Shown: positions 16,660 through 27,900 of the stretch, one piece after another
Numbering within the stretch: position 1 is the first letter of the stretch
How the letters are laid out: each line of letters starts with the position of its first letter
Source: Roseimicrobium sp. ORNL1
GTDB lineage: Bacteria > Verrucomicrobiota > Verrucomicrobiia > Verrucomicrobiales > Verrucomicrobiaceae
DNA: 64,000 nucleotides
Direction: 5' to 3'
Assembly: GCF_011044495.1 (NCBI RefSeq)
Contig: NZ_CP049143.1
Location: 1,364,001 to 1,428,000, forward strand
Notes under the pieces: model-generated
Databases searched by the model: none
Seen by the model: the letters and a program-made list of their open reading frames with translations, nothing else
What the model was told of the DNA's origin: nothing
Position numbers and translations under genes: made by a program

Positions 16660-17562
16660 ATGTCTGAACCTCCATTCTCAGCATCCCCAATCCGCCATCC
16701 CCTTGTATGGGTCCGGAACAAGTTCCTCGCGGGCTTGGCAGTGGTGATTCCTTTGGTGGTGACGTTCTGGATTCTGAAGCTGGTTTACGAGTTCATTCGG
16801 AGCCTGAGCCAGCCACTGCTGGAGTCCTTCGCCGGCGTGTACAACCAGGCGATGCCGGACCCAACGCTGCAAATTGACATCACCAGCGAGCATTTTTCGC
16901 AATTCGTAAGCCTGATCGGCTTCCTCATCCCCATGGGGTTGGTGGTGGCCTTGGGTGTGATGGCCACGAACGTCATCGGGGTGCGCGTGGTATCGGCCAT
17001 GGACAAGCTCCTGCTGAGCATCCCGGTCATCTCCTTCATCTACAAATCGCTTAAACAAGTGATTGAGGCCTTCCGCGGTTTCGGCGGCACCCGCAGTTTC
17101 AAAAGAGTGGTGTACGTGGATTATCCTTCACCCGGAATGAAGCTTATCGGCTTCGTCACGGGTCAGTACGATGACCCCAGGACGAAGAAGAACATGAGCT
17201 GTGTCTTCCTGCCCGGAGCCCTCAGCCCCATGACCGGTCTGCTCATCGTGACCGAGACCACGCGTCTGGAGGATGCACCCCTGACGATAGAAGATGCCAT
17301 GAAAATGATTTTTTCGGGCGGACTCATTGCACCGCCCAGTGAACAGGAGCTGGCGGCCCGGGCTCTGAAGAAGCCCAAGGCTTCCAAGCAGCGCGACGTA
17401 CAGGCGCCAGTTCCACAGAATCCGGATTTCGCCCATCTCCCCACCGCTGAGGACTCGATCGACACCTTCACGGATCCGCCGACCACATCTTCCTCATCGG
17501 TGCCTGTTCCCGAAAAAGAGAAGTCCGCGATGCTGGTTGGAACCGCCGGACGCGAGCGCTGA
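16660..17562 (+). CDS. DUF502-family inner-membrane protein
   Basis: About 300 residues from the ATG at 16660, which has AGAGAG just upstream; an ATG at 16630 would add ten residues. Two hydrophobic segments lie at about 22-44 (LAGLAVVIPLVVTFWIL) and 83-108 (FVSLIGFLIPMGLVVALGVM). The conserved DUF502 core follows: a helix with IPVISFIYKSLKQVIEAF, FKRVVYVDYPSPG, and VFLPGALSPMTGLLIV. The cytosolic C-terminus (KPKASKQ, then a Pro/Ser/Thr-rich tail) is low complexity. The biochemical function of DUF502 is unknown. It converges on the LptA-like gene at 17614. Confidence 0.9.
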   Translation: MSEPPFSASPIRHPLVWVRNKFLAGLAVVIPLVVTFWILKLVYEFIRSLSQPLLESFAGVYNQAMPDPTLQIDITSEHFSQFVSLIGFLIPMGLVVALGVMATNVIGVRVVSAMDKLLLSIPVISFIYKSLKQVIEAFRGFGGTRSFKRVVYVDYPSPGMKLIGFVTGQYDDPRTKKNMSCVFLPGALSPMTGLLIVTETTRLEDAPLTIEDAMKMIFSGGLIAPPSEQELAARALKKPKASKQRDVQAPVPQNPDFAHLPTAEDSIDTFTDPPTTSSSSVPVPEKEKSAMLVGTAGRER

Positions 17563-17566
17563 AGGA

Positions 17567-17593
17567 CGGCGACCGATTTTCGGATGGTCGCCG
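17567..17593. terminator. Bidirectional terminator-like hairpin
   Basis: Perfect 8-bp stem CGGCGACC (17567-17574) / GGTCGCCG (17586-17593) with an 11-nt loop, located in the 51-nt gap between the convergent DUF502 and LptA-like genes. It is followed on the plus side by a pyrimidine-rich stretch. The position and symmetry fit a shared stop for both transcripts. Confidence 0.5.
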
Positions 17594-17613
17594 ATGGGTT
17601 GGCTTTCTCTACT

Positions 17614-18483
17614 TTAATTCCCGGCCGCTGGACCGGCTTCTTCCATCAGCCGTTTCGCCACGCGCGTCTGGGCGCGGCCTTCGGTGAGCATCTTGCCGGT
17701 CTTGGGGTAGAGGAGCACTTTTGTACTTTGCTCAGCGGCAACCAGTTCTTGGCCCTGGCCTTGGATTTTTGGCCAGCCCGTCATGACTAGGGTGCCTTTG
17801 CCTGGATCGTAGACCGCCTGGCCTGATTGGCCGCGGTAGCGCTTCTCAGGGGGCACGCCGGTGAGCTGCACGTTCACGCTCCCTTTGGCTTCCACCATCT
17901 TGAAAGAGGTCCGGTCCTTGCCTAGATGCACGACCAATTCATCCCCAGAGAGATTGAACTGCGGCGAGGTCATGGAAACGTGGCCGCGAAACACCACCTT
18001 CAGGCTGCCCATGTCCACCCGGGTCGCTTCGTCCGCAGTGATGTGAAATCCCGATCCCGAGGGTACTCCCTCAAACGCCGTCTCTTCCGGAGGGGCCTGC
18101 TGTCTAAAATTTTCGATTTCAGGAAGTTGCTTCGATTTCGCAGAAGGGGAGGGGGTGCCTGACTCCATCCAGTTCCTCTGCCTCGTTGCCCGAGACCCCA
18201 AGGGGCGTTGCTGGACATCTTCACCCAAAGGGGCGACCCCGTCAGCTCCGCCACTGGCCCAGGCAAATCTTGCGTGCTCGCGGCTCAGTTCTGGCGCCAC
18301 CGGCGGTTGCACACCGACGCCCCTGCCATTGGAATGAGTCGGAAGCTGCTGAAGTTGAGAGGTTCGTGCGCCTTTTGTGAAACTGTCATTCTCCACCTTC
18401 ACCAGCCAGCCGGAAATGGCGATGAGGCTCAACGGCACTGCGATGAGGTAGGTGGACGGCGTCACGGCGCAACGAAAATTCAA
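17614..18483 (-). CDS. Membrane-anchored LptA/OstA-like protein
   Basis: About 289 residues starting at a TTG (complement of 18481-18483); a GTG at 18465 is an alternative. Residues 10-28 form an N-terminal membrane anchor (LIAVPLSLIAISGWL), followed by a long Ser/Pro-rich linker to about 140. The C-terminal domain shows the LptA/OstA beta-jellyroll pattern: ITADEATRVDMGSLKVVFRGHV, FNLSGDELVVHLG, AVYDPGKGTLVMTGWPKIQG. LptA-like proteins bridge lipopolysaccharide transport across the periplasm. The long linker and single anchor resemble LptC/LptA fusions or unrelated envelope proteins, so a direct role in LPS transport is only inferred. An AGGAA sequence lies about 14 nt before the TTG and can be hidden in a hairpin. 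Confidence 0.65.
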   Translation of the reverse strand: MNFRCAVTPSTYLIAVPLSLIAISGWLVKVENDSFTKGARTSQLQQLPTHSNGRGVGVQPPVAPELSREHARFAWASGGADGVAPLGEDVQQRPLGSRATRQRNWMESGTPSPSAKSKQLPEIENFRQQAPPEETAFEGVPSGSGFHITADEATRVDMGSLKVVFRGHVSMTSPQFNLSGDELVVHLGKDRTSFKMVEAKGSVNVQLTGVPPEKRYRGQSGQAVYDPGKGTLVMTGWPKIQGQGQELVAAEQSTKVLLYPKTGKMLTEGRAQTRVAKRLMEEAGPAAGN

Positions 18484-18507
18484 GAAATATTAACTTTTCC
18501 TGAATTT
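18476..18507 (-). promoter_or_regulatory. Hairpin that can sequester the TTG start and AGGAA of the LptA-like gene
   Basis: On the minus-strand transcript AAATTCAGGAA (18507-18497) pairs with TTCTTGAATTT (18486-18476) at ten of eleven positions, with a 10-nt AU-rich loop. The first arm holds the AGGAA ribosome-binding-like sequence and the second holds the TTG start codon. This is the geometry of a translational-control hairpin. Confidence 0.4.
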
Positions 18508-18583
18508 CTGTCAACCCTTAACGAAGTAGCCTAATCGACGTAACCACAATGTATTTAGTAAAGGTTTTCTTTAGGATGTGCTA

Positions 18584-18596
18584 CAGACGCCGTCTG
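18584..18596. promoter_or_regulatory. 13-nt palindrome CAGACG-C-CGTCTG
   Basis: Perfect 6-nt half-sites around a single central base, in the 467-nt gap between the divergent LptA-like gene (starts 18483) and the giant gene (starts 18951). Its symmetry and position fit a regulator-binding site. The rest of 18510-18690 is AT-rich with no other clear element. Confidence 0.3.
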
Positions 18597-18692
18597 GTGG
18601 TTTCCAAGGTCCTCGTTTTTTTGAGCTGTCAAGAGGCGTAGGAGCCGCGTTTGAGTGCAAATCGCCGTTTGATTTCGCGCGACAAAAAATTC

Positions 18693-18722
18693 TTGCCTGA
18701 ATACTCATCTTAAGGTGATAAT
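18693..18722 (+). promoter_or_regulatory. Candidate promoter of the 10,039-aa gene
   Basis: TTGCCT at 18693-18698 (4/6) and GATAAT at 18717-18722 (5/6) are 18 nt apart. The spacer contains an imperfect palindrome, TCATCTTAAGGTGA (18705-18718). The implied leader is about 220 nt and ends in an extremely pyrimidine-rich stretch (18898-18950) without any Shine-Dalgarno. A second inverted pair, CGCATCA/TGATGCG (18835-18841, 18867-18873), lies inside the leader. Confidence 0.4.
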
Positions 18723-18950
18723 CCGAATAATTTCTTAGCGTTAGGTACGGATTCAATCGGAATGCAGTTCACATCAAACTCCCCATCACTTCTACAGCCG
18801 ACTCCCGACCTGACCCAAGTGGATGCAGTACCCACGCATCAGCGCTGGCCGCGTGAGCTTTTGGCGTGATGCGCTTGTGACTACTAAGTACTGACCACTT
18901 CTCCCTTTTTGCCCTTTTTCGCTCCTTTCGTCCCCGAACCCCTCTCTCCC

Positions 18951-21900
18951 ATGAAAAACACTGGCCCCTCACCACTCATGCGTCTCGTCGGACTCATGCT
19001 AGTTCTCCTGGTGCCGTTTACCACGATGCCCGTCACGCTTGGGGCGACTTGGAACGCAGGAGGCTTTGAAGATAATTGGGATGATCCGGCGAACTGGACG
19101 GGCGGGGTGCCTAACGCCACTGGTGCCACTGCCACATTCAACACTCTCGCAGGCGGGGGTTCGGTTCTGGTTATCTCCGGCAGTGATCCCACCGTCGGCA
19201 CGATTCAATTCAATGGAAATACAGCGTATTCACTGGACGACTTCGATGGGACGGGCGCGTTCATCAATATGGATGGATCCTCGACCACCGCGCTGATCGA
19301 GATGCTGCTCGGCACGACCGCCGACCAGACCATCAACGTGGATCTCCGTCTCACCGATAACCTGAGCATCTTGCAGAACTCCACCACGAACACCCTGGCA
19401 ATTTTCGGGGATATTTCGGAAAACGTGGCCGGACGCAGCTTGACCAAGGACGGTGCGGGCAAGCTCATCCTCTCGGGTGTCAGTTCTTACACGGGCACCA
19501 CTACCATCAATGCCGGCACAGTGCAACTCGACGGCGATGCGCCTTCGGGAAGTACGGGAGCCTTCGGCAATGCGACCTCGGCGGTTTTGCTGGGTGCGAC
19601 TTCCGGAACTGCCAATGCATCACTGCTTTCCAACGGCGTTGCCGTGGGGAGGAACATCACCGTGCAAGCGGGGAACTCCGGTTTGATCACCTTGGGCGGA
19701 AATGGCACCGGAGCGCCTTCCACCTTCACCGGGAACATCGTCCTCAACAAGTCCGCCAACTTCACCGCGGGCGCTTCCACGCTGCAAAAAACCACTTTCC
19801 AGACGGGCGTCATCTCCGGAGTGGGAGACGTCAATGTGGTTGCCCCCGGGGGCGGCACGGTGGTGCTCTCCGGTCTCAATACCTACACGGGTACCACGCG
19901 TGTGCTCGCCGGCACTCTTGAAGTGGGTGCTGCGGCACCTGTCTCCGCCGCTGGCGCCCTGGGTAATTCCAGCACCGCGGTACTGCTCGGTGACACCTCT
20001 GGTTCGCAAGATGCGGCCATCACCATGGGCGGCACGTTGACGATGTCTCGTAATATTACGGTCCAGGCCGGGAATACCGGAACCATCCGCATCGGCGGCA
20101 TCAATACCACGGGCACCACCACCTTTGCAGGGAATATCCTGCTGAACAAGGCCGCCACCCTGTTTGCGAGCGCGGGCGGTACCACTGTTGCTTCCGGCAG
20201 CATTTCCGGTGCTGGTCATCTCACCTTAGATGCCACCGGCGGCACCTTCAACCTCAGTGGCGGCAATGCCTTCACTGGCGGCCTGACGATTCTCGGCGGT
20301 ACGGTCATTCTAAGCAACGCCAGCTCCATCAACTCCGGTGGGGTCAATGCCTTGAATCTTGTTGCCGGCACCATGCGCCTCAGCGGTGTGAACGCCGCCG
20401 TGGCGGATCTCAGCGGCACCGGCACCATTGATGCCACGGGAGCCAACACCTTCACGGTGAACAAGACCTCCGGTACGAGCACCTTCTCCGGGGCCATGAC
20501 CACTGGACTCAGCTTCACCAAGGCGGGGGCCGGCACCCTCGTTTTGCAGGGGGCGAATACGTACACCGGTACGACTTCAGTTCTCAATGGCACGCTGCGC
20601 CTCAACGCGGGCGCGGGCGGTTCCATGGGCGCTACCGCACTCATCCTTGCTGGCGGTGGCTCCTTTGAATATCTCAGCAGTGGAGCAGGCTCCAATCTCG
20701 CCTTGGGTGCCCTGACGCTCAATAACGCTGCGAGTGGCGGTGGTACCGTCGTCTCCACCTACGGTGGCGCTGGCAATTCGTCCATCACCTTCTCGTCGAT
20801 CACGGCTCGCAACGCGGGTGTGGCGGTAAATTTTGTCACTTCCGGCGGCGCCAACGGCACCACGAACAAGATCGTCCTCACCTCTGGCCAGGCCGCTGGC
20901 GTGATGGGTGGCGCCTTCCACTACAACGGCTCCAACTACGCTGTCTATGATGCTGGCGGATTCGTGCGCGGAATGGTCTACGGCAGCGATGCGGGCACTT
21001 CCCTCCTTAATGCGCTGACCGGAGGCACCCATGCCGCCGTCAATGTTACCCCGGCCACTCTGGGCAACCTCTCTTTGCAGACCCTCAAGCTGGATGGCGC
21101 AGGAGTAAACATCAACCTCAGTGCTGGAGCCACATTGACCCTCACCAACGCGGGTGGTCTGCTCAAGGCCGGCGGCGGCACTTCCACCATCTCCGGTGGT
21201 GCGGGTCTTGCCACCACCGCAGGTGAGTTTGTGATTCGCACGGACGTCGCTTCGGATAACATCCTGCTCAATACTTCACTCCTTGGAAACAACATCACGG
21301 TCGTGAAGACCGGTGCCGGCTCGCTGACCTTGGGCACGGTCCAGTTCTTCAATGGTACGATGCGCATCGCTGGCGGCAAGGTGGTGCTGGGTGTCTCGAA
21401 TGCCCTGCAAAACGTCGCGGTGGATGTGGGTGGCGCGGATCCTCTGGACTTCGGCGTTTTCACCACGGTTCAACTGGGTGGCCTCTCCGGAACGGGCGCA
21501 CTTGATTTTGGCGCGGTGAACCTCGTCTTGGGCAACGCGGGCACCAGCCCCGCAGCCTTCGCGGGCACGCTCATTGGCACTGGCTCGATCACCAAGGTGG
21601 GTACTGGCATCCAGACCATCACCGGCGCCAGCCTCGGCTACACCGGTGACGTGTTCGTGAACATGGGCACCTTGCGTATCGGAACGTCGAATGCCTTCGG
21701 CTCAGCCGCGGCTTCCAGTGATATCTACCTGAACACCGGCGGCACGCTGGGTCTGTTCAGCGATGGTGCTCTCAATCTCCCGAACGACATCTTTGTACGC
21801 GGGAATGCGACCATCAATACGGCGTCGGCGACAGGTGTGCCTACAAATATTGCGCACATCATCAACAACCTGACGATTGACAACAACACCCTGACCCTGA

Positions 21901-24900
21901 CGAGTGCGAACGAATATGACATCACCGTCAACGGCACGCTCACCCTGCGTGGACCTGCCACCTCGATCAGCAATGCCGGCACTGGCACACTGACGTTCCG
22001 TGTCAATGGACAGGTTACGGGTGATGGTGCCTTGAATCGTTACACGAACTCCGGCTTTGTCCAGCTGTCCAACAACAGCCTGACCAACCCCAACAACTAC
22101 ACGGGCGGTACCAATGTGTATTTTGGTGTCTTGTTGGCGGATGTGGGCGCGGTCAAACTGGGCACGGGTCCTGTCTACGTTTCGCCGCTTGGTCAATTGC
22201 GCATCAGCTCTATTGACCCCCTGTACCTGGATTTGGCGAACACGATCAAGCAGAAGATTGCCGTCAACTCCACGCTCACCACGGTCACTACTCAACACCA
22301 GGGTGCGACCGCGCCCAGCGCTGGTCCGACTACGACCAGCATGACGGCCAGCTTCGGCAGTTTCGAAACCGTTGCAAATTTCGCGATCGGCTCATCTGCC
22401 AATTCAATCACTTCAAGCCCAATCGGCGCGGCGTTCCGCTTGGGGAACGTCGATATGACCGGTGCCAATACGATCGACATGTCGCAGATCGGCAGCCATG
22501 CCGCTGGTAACGGAGCGTGGTTCTTGGGCGCTCGCAACGGTGACCGCACCATCAGCACCACGGCTCCCATTGGCGCAGACGGTGGCGTCTACCGCTTGGG
22601 TGCCAACGATGCTGCCACTCGCGTGCTCATCATGGGCGCGGCCAACCTGCTCACTGGAAACAACAGCGTCGTCATCGGCTCTCCCTATAACAATGTGATT
22701 TCCGGCTTCGGCGGTGGCACGGGTACGGTGCGTTACAATTTCGCCCAGAACTACACCGGCAGCACCACGATCAATCGTGGCAGCACTCTCGACATCAACG
22801 CGGCGAACACGATTCAAAATCCCATTCCTGCGGCCAGTGTGCTGAACATCTTCGGCCAGCTGGCCCTGAGCGGAAACTACACCGGCACGGGCCCGCAGTT
22901 GGGGAACACGACCTTCAACATCATGAACACCAACTTCGCCCCTGTCACCGGACAGATCGTGGGCTTGGTGATCAACAACAACGCCCTCATCACAGGGACT
23001 ACGAATCACCGCATCGGAAGCGGCGCGACCTTCAACCTGAGCTCAGGAAACATCCGCTATGTGGGTTCCACCAGCGCGGTGACTTCGCCGCAAACGTTCG
23101 GCACGGTGAACTTCCAGGGCAGCAACCTGATGGAAGTAGCCCGCGGAGCCGCTACTGCGGACAATGCCGTGGTGACGGTGGGCAGCCTCAATCGTGTGGA
23201 TGGCGGCACGATGACCTTCCTGACTACCGGCGGTACGCTTGGTGGCGCCGACACCAAACTTCTCATCAACAGCCTGAATGGCACAGCGCCGGCTTCGCTG
23301 CTGACCAATGGCATGCTCGCCCCCTGGCTCATCGAGCACAGCACGGCGGCCAGCCCGACCTTCGTGACCTATGGCGCCGCAGGCATCGCAGCCATCACCT
23401 ATGATGTGACGGCGACCACCGCTGCCCTCCTGCAGGGCGCCACCGCCAATCAAAAGGTCGACCTGACCACCGCGGTCGCCCTCACAGCCGGGGCAAACGT
23501 CTATGCACTCCGTGTGGGGAATATTGCCATCACCGGAGCCCAGACGATCACGATTGGGGCCAATGCGCCGATCCCTGATGGTGCGGGCGTCATCTTTGGA
23601 AGCACCGCCTCGCAGACTCACGCGAACAACTGGGCCTTTGGCACCGGCGGCAACCGGGAAGCGGTGGTCTACAATTCTACATCCGGTTTCACCACCACCC
23701 TGTCCGGCACTTTCAATGCGACCGGGCTGACGAAGTTTGGTCCGGGAGCCCTGTCACTCACTGGGGATAACCGCGGCGCGGGAGCCACCGCATTGCTGTC
23801 GGGCACCATCAATATCAATCAGGGCAGCCTCATCGTTGCCAACCCGAACTCCATCGGCACCCGCTCCAATCCCAACAGCCCCTATGTGGTCGAGGCCAAC
23901 GAGGTGCGACTGGCAGGCGGCAACCTGGACCTCACCGGTGCCACGGCTGGGGCCGCGAACTATCTGAATAACGTCACTGCGGTGAACAACTCCACGCTGA
24001 CCTCCGTGAACAACGCCCGTCTGCGACTGGGCAGCGTGACCGTTGCCGCACGGCAGGGCGGAGTTCCCGATCCCACCATCCTGACTGTGAATACTGGCAG
24101 TGTGGTTTTCACTGGCGGACTCACGCTGAACCAGGCCGCCATCCTGAACTTTACGCCCGCAGGTGTGAACAACATCAGCTATTTCGAGGGGGCACTCAGC
24201 GGCACGGGAGCCACTCTTGAGAAGTGGGGTGCAGGTGGGGTGGCCTTCATGGTGAACAGCGCCTATGCTGGCCCCATCACGGTGCAGCAGGGTCTCCTGG
24301 CCTCGGCTATTGGCACCTCGGGCGCCAAGCCTTTCGGCACGGGCTCGATTACGATCAATCCCGGCGCTGCACTGCGCATCTCCCATGCCACCAATGTTAC
24401 GGGTGGGATCACGATGAATAGCGATCTCACCGGTCTCGCCATCATCTCCCTGGGGTACCACGGGGCCCTGCCGGCCATCACCTTCAACAATGCCAATATG
24501 TCCGGTCCCTACAGCGGTGTGGTGGCCATTGATGTGGCGGGCTACAGTTCGAACCTCAACATGGGCACTCTCGCTGGCGGCACGGCCTTCCTGGGCAGTG
24601 TCAGCGGCACCCCGGCAGGCACCAGTGTGAGCCAAGCCTTCGCAGCAGCGACCTTCACCGGCACCCTGGCGCCAAGCAGCAATGTGTACCGGATCGGCGG
24701 CGGCGGCGGTTCCTTGAGCATGAACCGTGCAAACCAGCTCACGGGCAGCAATGTAACGGTCCACTTCGGCGCGCTGAACAACACCGTCCAGGGCAACTCC
24801 GTGGCCATGAATGGCGGTGGCGGCACCACCATTCTCAACCAGACAAACAACTACACCGGCCAGACTATTTTCAATGCCGGCCAGACCGTCACCATCGGCA

Positions 24901-27900
24901 CGCCGGCTGCCTTTGGCACCAGCACGTTCATCTTCAACGGCGGCACCATCCAGAGCGCCTTCAGTCGTGCGGTCGGATTCGTTAATGGTATCACCCTGAC
25001 CAACAATGTGAAGTTCTCGGGTGACGTTGTCTTCAACTCGAGCTTAAACGGCGCTGCTGACTTCACCCTCGCCGGGACCGTGGGTCTCTCCGACAATGCG
25101 GTGGGCGGCTCGATGCGAACCATCACGGTGAACACCTCGCCGTTCAACCAGCTTGGCGGCGGAATAATCACGATCAGCGGTGTGATCAGCGATGGCGACA
25201 GCGCTTACAATGGCATCATCAAGGCAGGCGCCGGTGCGCTGCGTCTGACGGGTAACAACACCTATACCGGTGTGACCCAGGTAAACACCGGCACGATCAT
25301 CGTTTCCAACAACAACAACCTGGGTGTGAACCGTGAAGTGAACCTGAACGGTGGCGCCCTGAGCTTCTGGAACTCCTCCTTCACCTTTGACAAGGATCTG
25401 AACTTCATCGCGGCGAGCGGTGTGGACGTGAGCGAAGGCAGCGTCATGACCCAGAGCGCCAATTCCAACTGGCGCGGCAGCGCGGCGCTCGTCAAGCAGG
25501 GCGGCGGTACTTTGATTCTCCAGGGTGACAACAGCTTCACCGGCCTCATTCTCAGCCAGGGCGTGGTGGTCGTCTCCACCAACGCGAACCTGGGCAACCC
25601 GATTACCCCTGGTGGCATCACCTTCAACAACAACGCCCAGAACCCCAATGGCGCCAACTATGGCAACGCCACGGTGGCGGTGCCGGTGTTGCGCTTCGCC
25701 GAGAACCTCACCACCAACCGTGTGGTCACCATGAGCACTGCGGGCGCCATCGACGTGGTGGCGGGCAAGACCGTCACCTTGACGGGCGCCTTTGCAGACG
25801 GCGGCGGCAACCTCTCCAAGGTTGGCGAGGGTACCCTCGTTCTGGCCAACACTGCGAACTTGCAGAACAACACGCTGATCCACCAAGGTACCCTTCAGAC
25901 CTCGGTCACGACCGGCACTCCGTTTGGTGACACCAACGTGATTCTCCACGGCGGCGTCCTTCGCTTGCTGGCGACTGCCGACAGCACCATCACCCTTGGC
26001 AGCGGAGCGAACGCCTTCCAGTTCGCTGGTGGTGGCACCCTCCGCCTTGATCAGACGGGCGCCTTCAACTCGCAGGCCACCGCCGCGAACCTCGTGCGCG
26101 TCAACCAGGGGACCATGGTTATCTCTCCTGGCGGTACCTTGGGAGGTACTTCCGGCGCCCGCTCGCGCCTTCTCGTCACCACCAATATTCTCGGTGTTGC
26201 CGCGGCCTCGGCCAATGTGAACGGCATCATCGCTCCGGTCATTGTGACCACGGATGCGAACAACAATGCGAACTTTGTGACCTACAACACCACGGACGGT
26301 TTCGTGGCTGGTGCGCCCACTACTTCCGTCACGAGCCTCTCTGGCGCACAGAGCACCGCGGTGGCAAACATCACCACGACCCAGAACCTGACCGGGGTGA
26401 ATGACATCTATGCGTTCAAGACCACGGCGAACGTGTCTGGTGGCGCCCTGCGCATCGTGAGTACCTCCGCCACCAACATGGGCGGTATTCTGATCAACGG
26501 TGCCGGTTCAGCCGCACCCGTCATCAGTACCGATCTCTACTTTGGAAACCTGGGCACTGCCGGACTTCCGTACGTGGACGTTGCGGGCTACGGTGAAGGC
26601 GTGGTCTATGTGAGCGGTGGCTATACCAGCGGCAAGGCGACGCTTAGCGGCTCGGTGAACTCGGGGAACTTCACCAAGTTCGGCCCGGGCAAGCTTCTTC
26701 TCAGTGGCACCAACAACATCCAGGGCGTGCTGACCGTGCAGTCCGGTGCAGTGGAGTTTGGATCGGGGACGTCCCAGCCCGCCTCCATTGGCGTGGTGCT
26801 TAATGATGCTGCCGCACTCGATCTCAATGGCGGCACGGTCAAGGTCGCTTCCATCAGCGGTACCGCGGGCGTGATTACCAACTCAGGCGCGAGCCCGGGA
26901 ACGCTGGTGATCGTGGGCACCCAGGACCGCTCCTGGACCGGAACCTTCGAGGACGGTGTTGGTACAACCAAGATCGTGAAGGGCGGTACGGGGGCCTTGA
27001 ACCTCGTCATGGCTTCCAGCGCGAACCCGCTGGCCAATTTGAACACGAACACGGGTGGATTTGTGCTGCGTTCCGGTTCGGTGCGCCTGGACAATGTCTA
27101 TGGTTTTGGCGGTGCCAATGGCACCATGCCAGGGGATCTTGAAATTCAGGGCGGTACGCTTTCGCTGTTCCCGGTCGGTACCGGAGTCGGGTATGCCACC
27201 ATTATTGGCAACCAGTCCACGCTGGGCGTCAATGTCAAGGTCACCGGTACAAACGTGAACTGGTTGACGGATAACAACGCCAACGGCACCAACGGATTCA
27301 ACGATCAGCGCATCCAGTTCGGAAATCTGAACGTCGGCAACGTCACCTTCAATGTCAACCCGACCACGGACCTCCAGTTCATCCGCTTCGCTGGTACGAC
27401 TACCATTGGAGGCAACAGTTCTGTCTTCTCAGTGAACACCCTGCCCAACGCTGCGCGCACGGCGATGGAATTGAGCGGCGTCATTACCGATGGCACCAGC
27501 AGTTACGCGTTGAACAAGACGGGTCTCGGATACTTGGTGGTGAGCGGCAACACCAATACCTACAATGGTGGTACAAACGTCCTGGCAGGTGTCCTTCAGG
27601 TGACCTCAACCAGCGGTAATCCGCTCGGCACGGGCAAGGTCGTGGTGAATCCCGGTGGCACCCTGCGTATTGCCGGCCTGGGGAGCTTGTCGGGCGTGTC
27701 CGATGTGGAGATCCTGAGCAACACAAGCGCGTTGGGTTACCTCGTTCTTGACAGCAATGAAAGCATCACCACGCCGTTCCTCACCACGGGCTTGAATTCT
27801 CACATCAACAACGTGCTGGCCCTCGGCGTGCCCTCATACTCGGGGACCATCGACATGTCCAAGGTTGGTGACGGCATGCAGTTCCTGGGGGCATTCAACC

